Assembly (NCBI GenBank): GCA_963825255.1 | Contig: CAWGSF010000002.1 | Span: 124,001-188,000, forward strand | Reading direction: 5' to 3' | Source: JAIBJN01 sp963825255 | Lineage (GTDB): Bacteria; Actinomycetota; Thermoleophilia; Gaiellales; Gaiellaceae | Length of the DNA: 64,000 bases | Shown: positions 63,965-64,000 of the stretch, one piece after another | Numbering within the stretch: position 1 is the first letter of the stretch | Layout: each line of letters begins with the position of its first letter | Notes under the pieces: model-generated | What the model was told of the DNA's origin: nothing | Databases searched by the model: none | The model's input: only the letters and a program-made list of their open reading frames with translations | Position numbers and translations under genes: made by a program

Positions 63965-64000
63965 CGTCGTCCCCCTCTCTCGGCCCCGAAAAAGCGGCCC

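Overview
The window is high-GC (about 70%), densely coded DNA with GTG/TTG starts, start/stop overlaps, coenzyme F420 biosynthesis and several molybdenum hydroxylases. This fits an actinobacterium, most likely class Thermoleophilia (Gaiellales or Solirubrobacterales, often known only from metagenomes). The taxon is an inference from gene content; no rRNA or tRNA gene is present to fix it.

Layout. 1-4178: a xanthine dehydrogenase operon (pucC-pucE-pucD type, minus strand) followed by a cupin gene. 4264-5760: a membrane metallophosphoesterase. 5811-16093 (minus): one long operon with a form I CO dehydrogenase (coxM-coxS-coxL; active-site loop VAYRCSFR recovered after one frame correction), two XdhC-family maturation genes (one fused to a YHS domain), coxG, a second CODH-like trimer of the form II type (loop AYRGAGR) and a small unknown gene. 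Divergent from it (16203-19479, plus) are coxD, coxE and an 8-oxoguanine deaminase. 19622-23439: a class III aminotransferase, then hydroxyisourate hydrolase, OHCU decarboxylase and uricase, which complete purine degradation to allantoin. 23408-29435: F420 biosynthesis (cofE, cofD, cofC, fbiC) with the F420:NADPH reductase npdG and a CorA transporter. 29432-36131: an antibiotic-kinase-like gene, dihydropyrimidinase/hydantoinase, a GT-C glycosyltransferase, an HMG-CoA-lyase-like gene and an ornithine cyclodeaminase homologue. 36139-40223: rhodanese, PQQ-type sugar dehydrogenase, MBL hydrolase, cupredoxin lipoprotein and a polytopic membrane protein. 40371-46870: c-di-GMP proteins, a cyclophilin and a LacI-type HTH protein. 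46917-53905: hydrolase, cupin, ATP-grasp, aminotransferase, methyltransferase, VOC and a secreted nuclease/phosphatase-like protein. 53962-57976: a very large secreted DUF11/RTX protein. 58072-63964: DUF2277, an unknown gene, a fourth molybdenum-hydroxylase trimer and an LCAT-like lipase.

How the genes work together. Xanthine dehydrogenase and 8-oxoguanine deaminase both yield urate, which uricase, HIU hydrolase and OHCU decarboxylase convert to allantoin. The cox island would allow oxidation of trace CO as an energy supplement. The F420 genes supply the deazaflavin cofactor and its NADPH coupling.

Sequence quality. About three dozen single-base frame breaks interrupt otherwise well-conserved genes across the whole window. 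I annotate these as single genes and give the break positions. Uncorrected sequencing indels are the likeliest cause.

Regulation and architecture. Many monocistronic or first-in-operon genes have a TANNNT hexamer 6-10 nt before the start codon, suggesting leaderless transcription. Most operon-internal junctions are NTGA overlaps. Several convergent gene ends sit inside inverted repeats that contain the stop codons. No gene-free stretch exceeds 300 bases. I see no CRISPR array, rRNA, tRNA or transposase gene.
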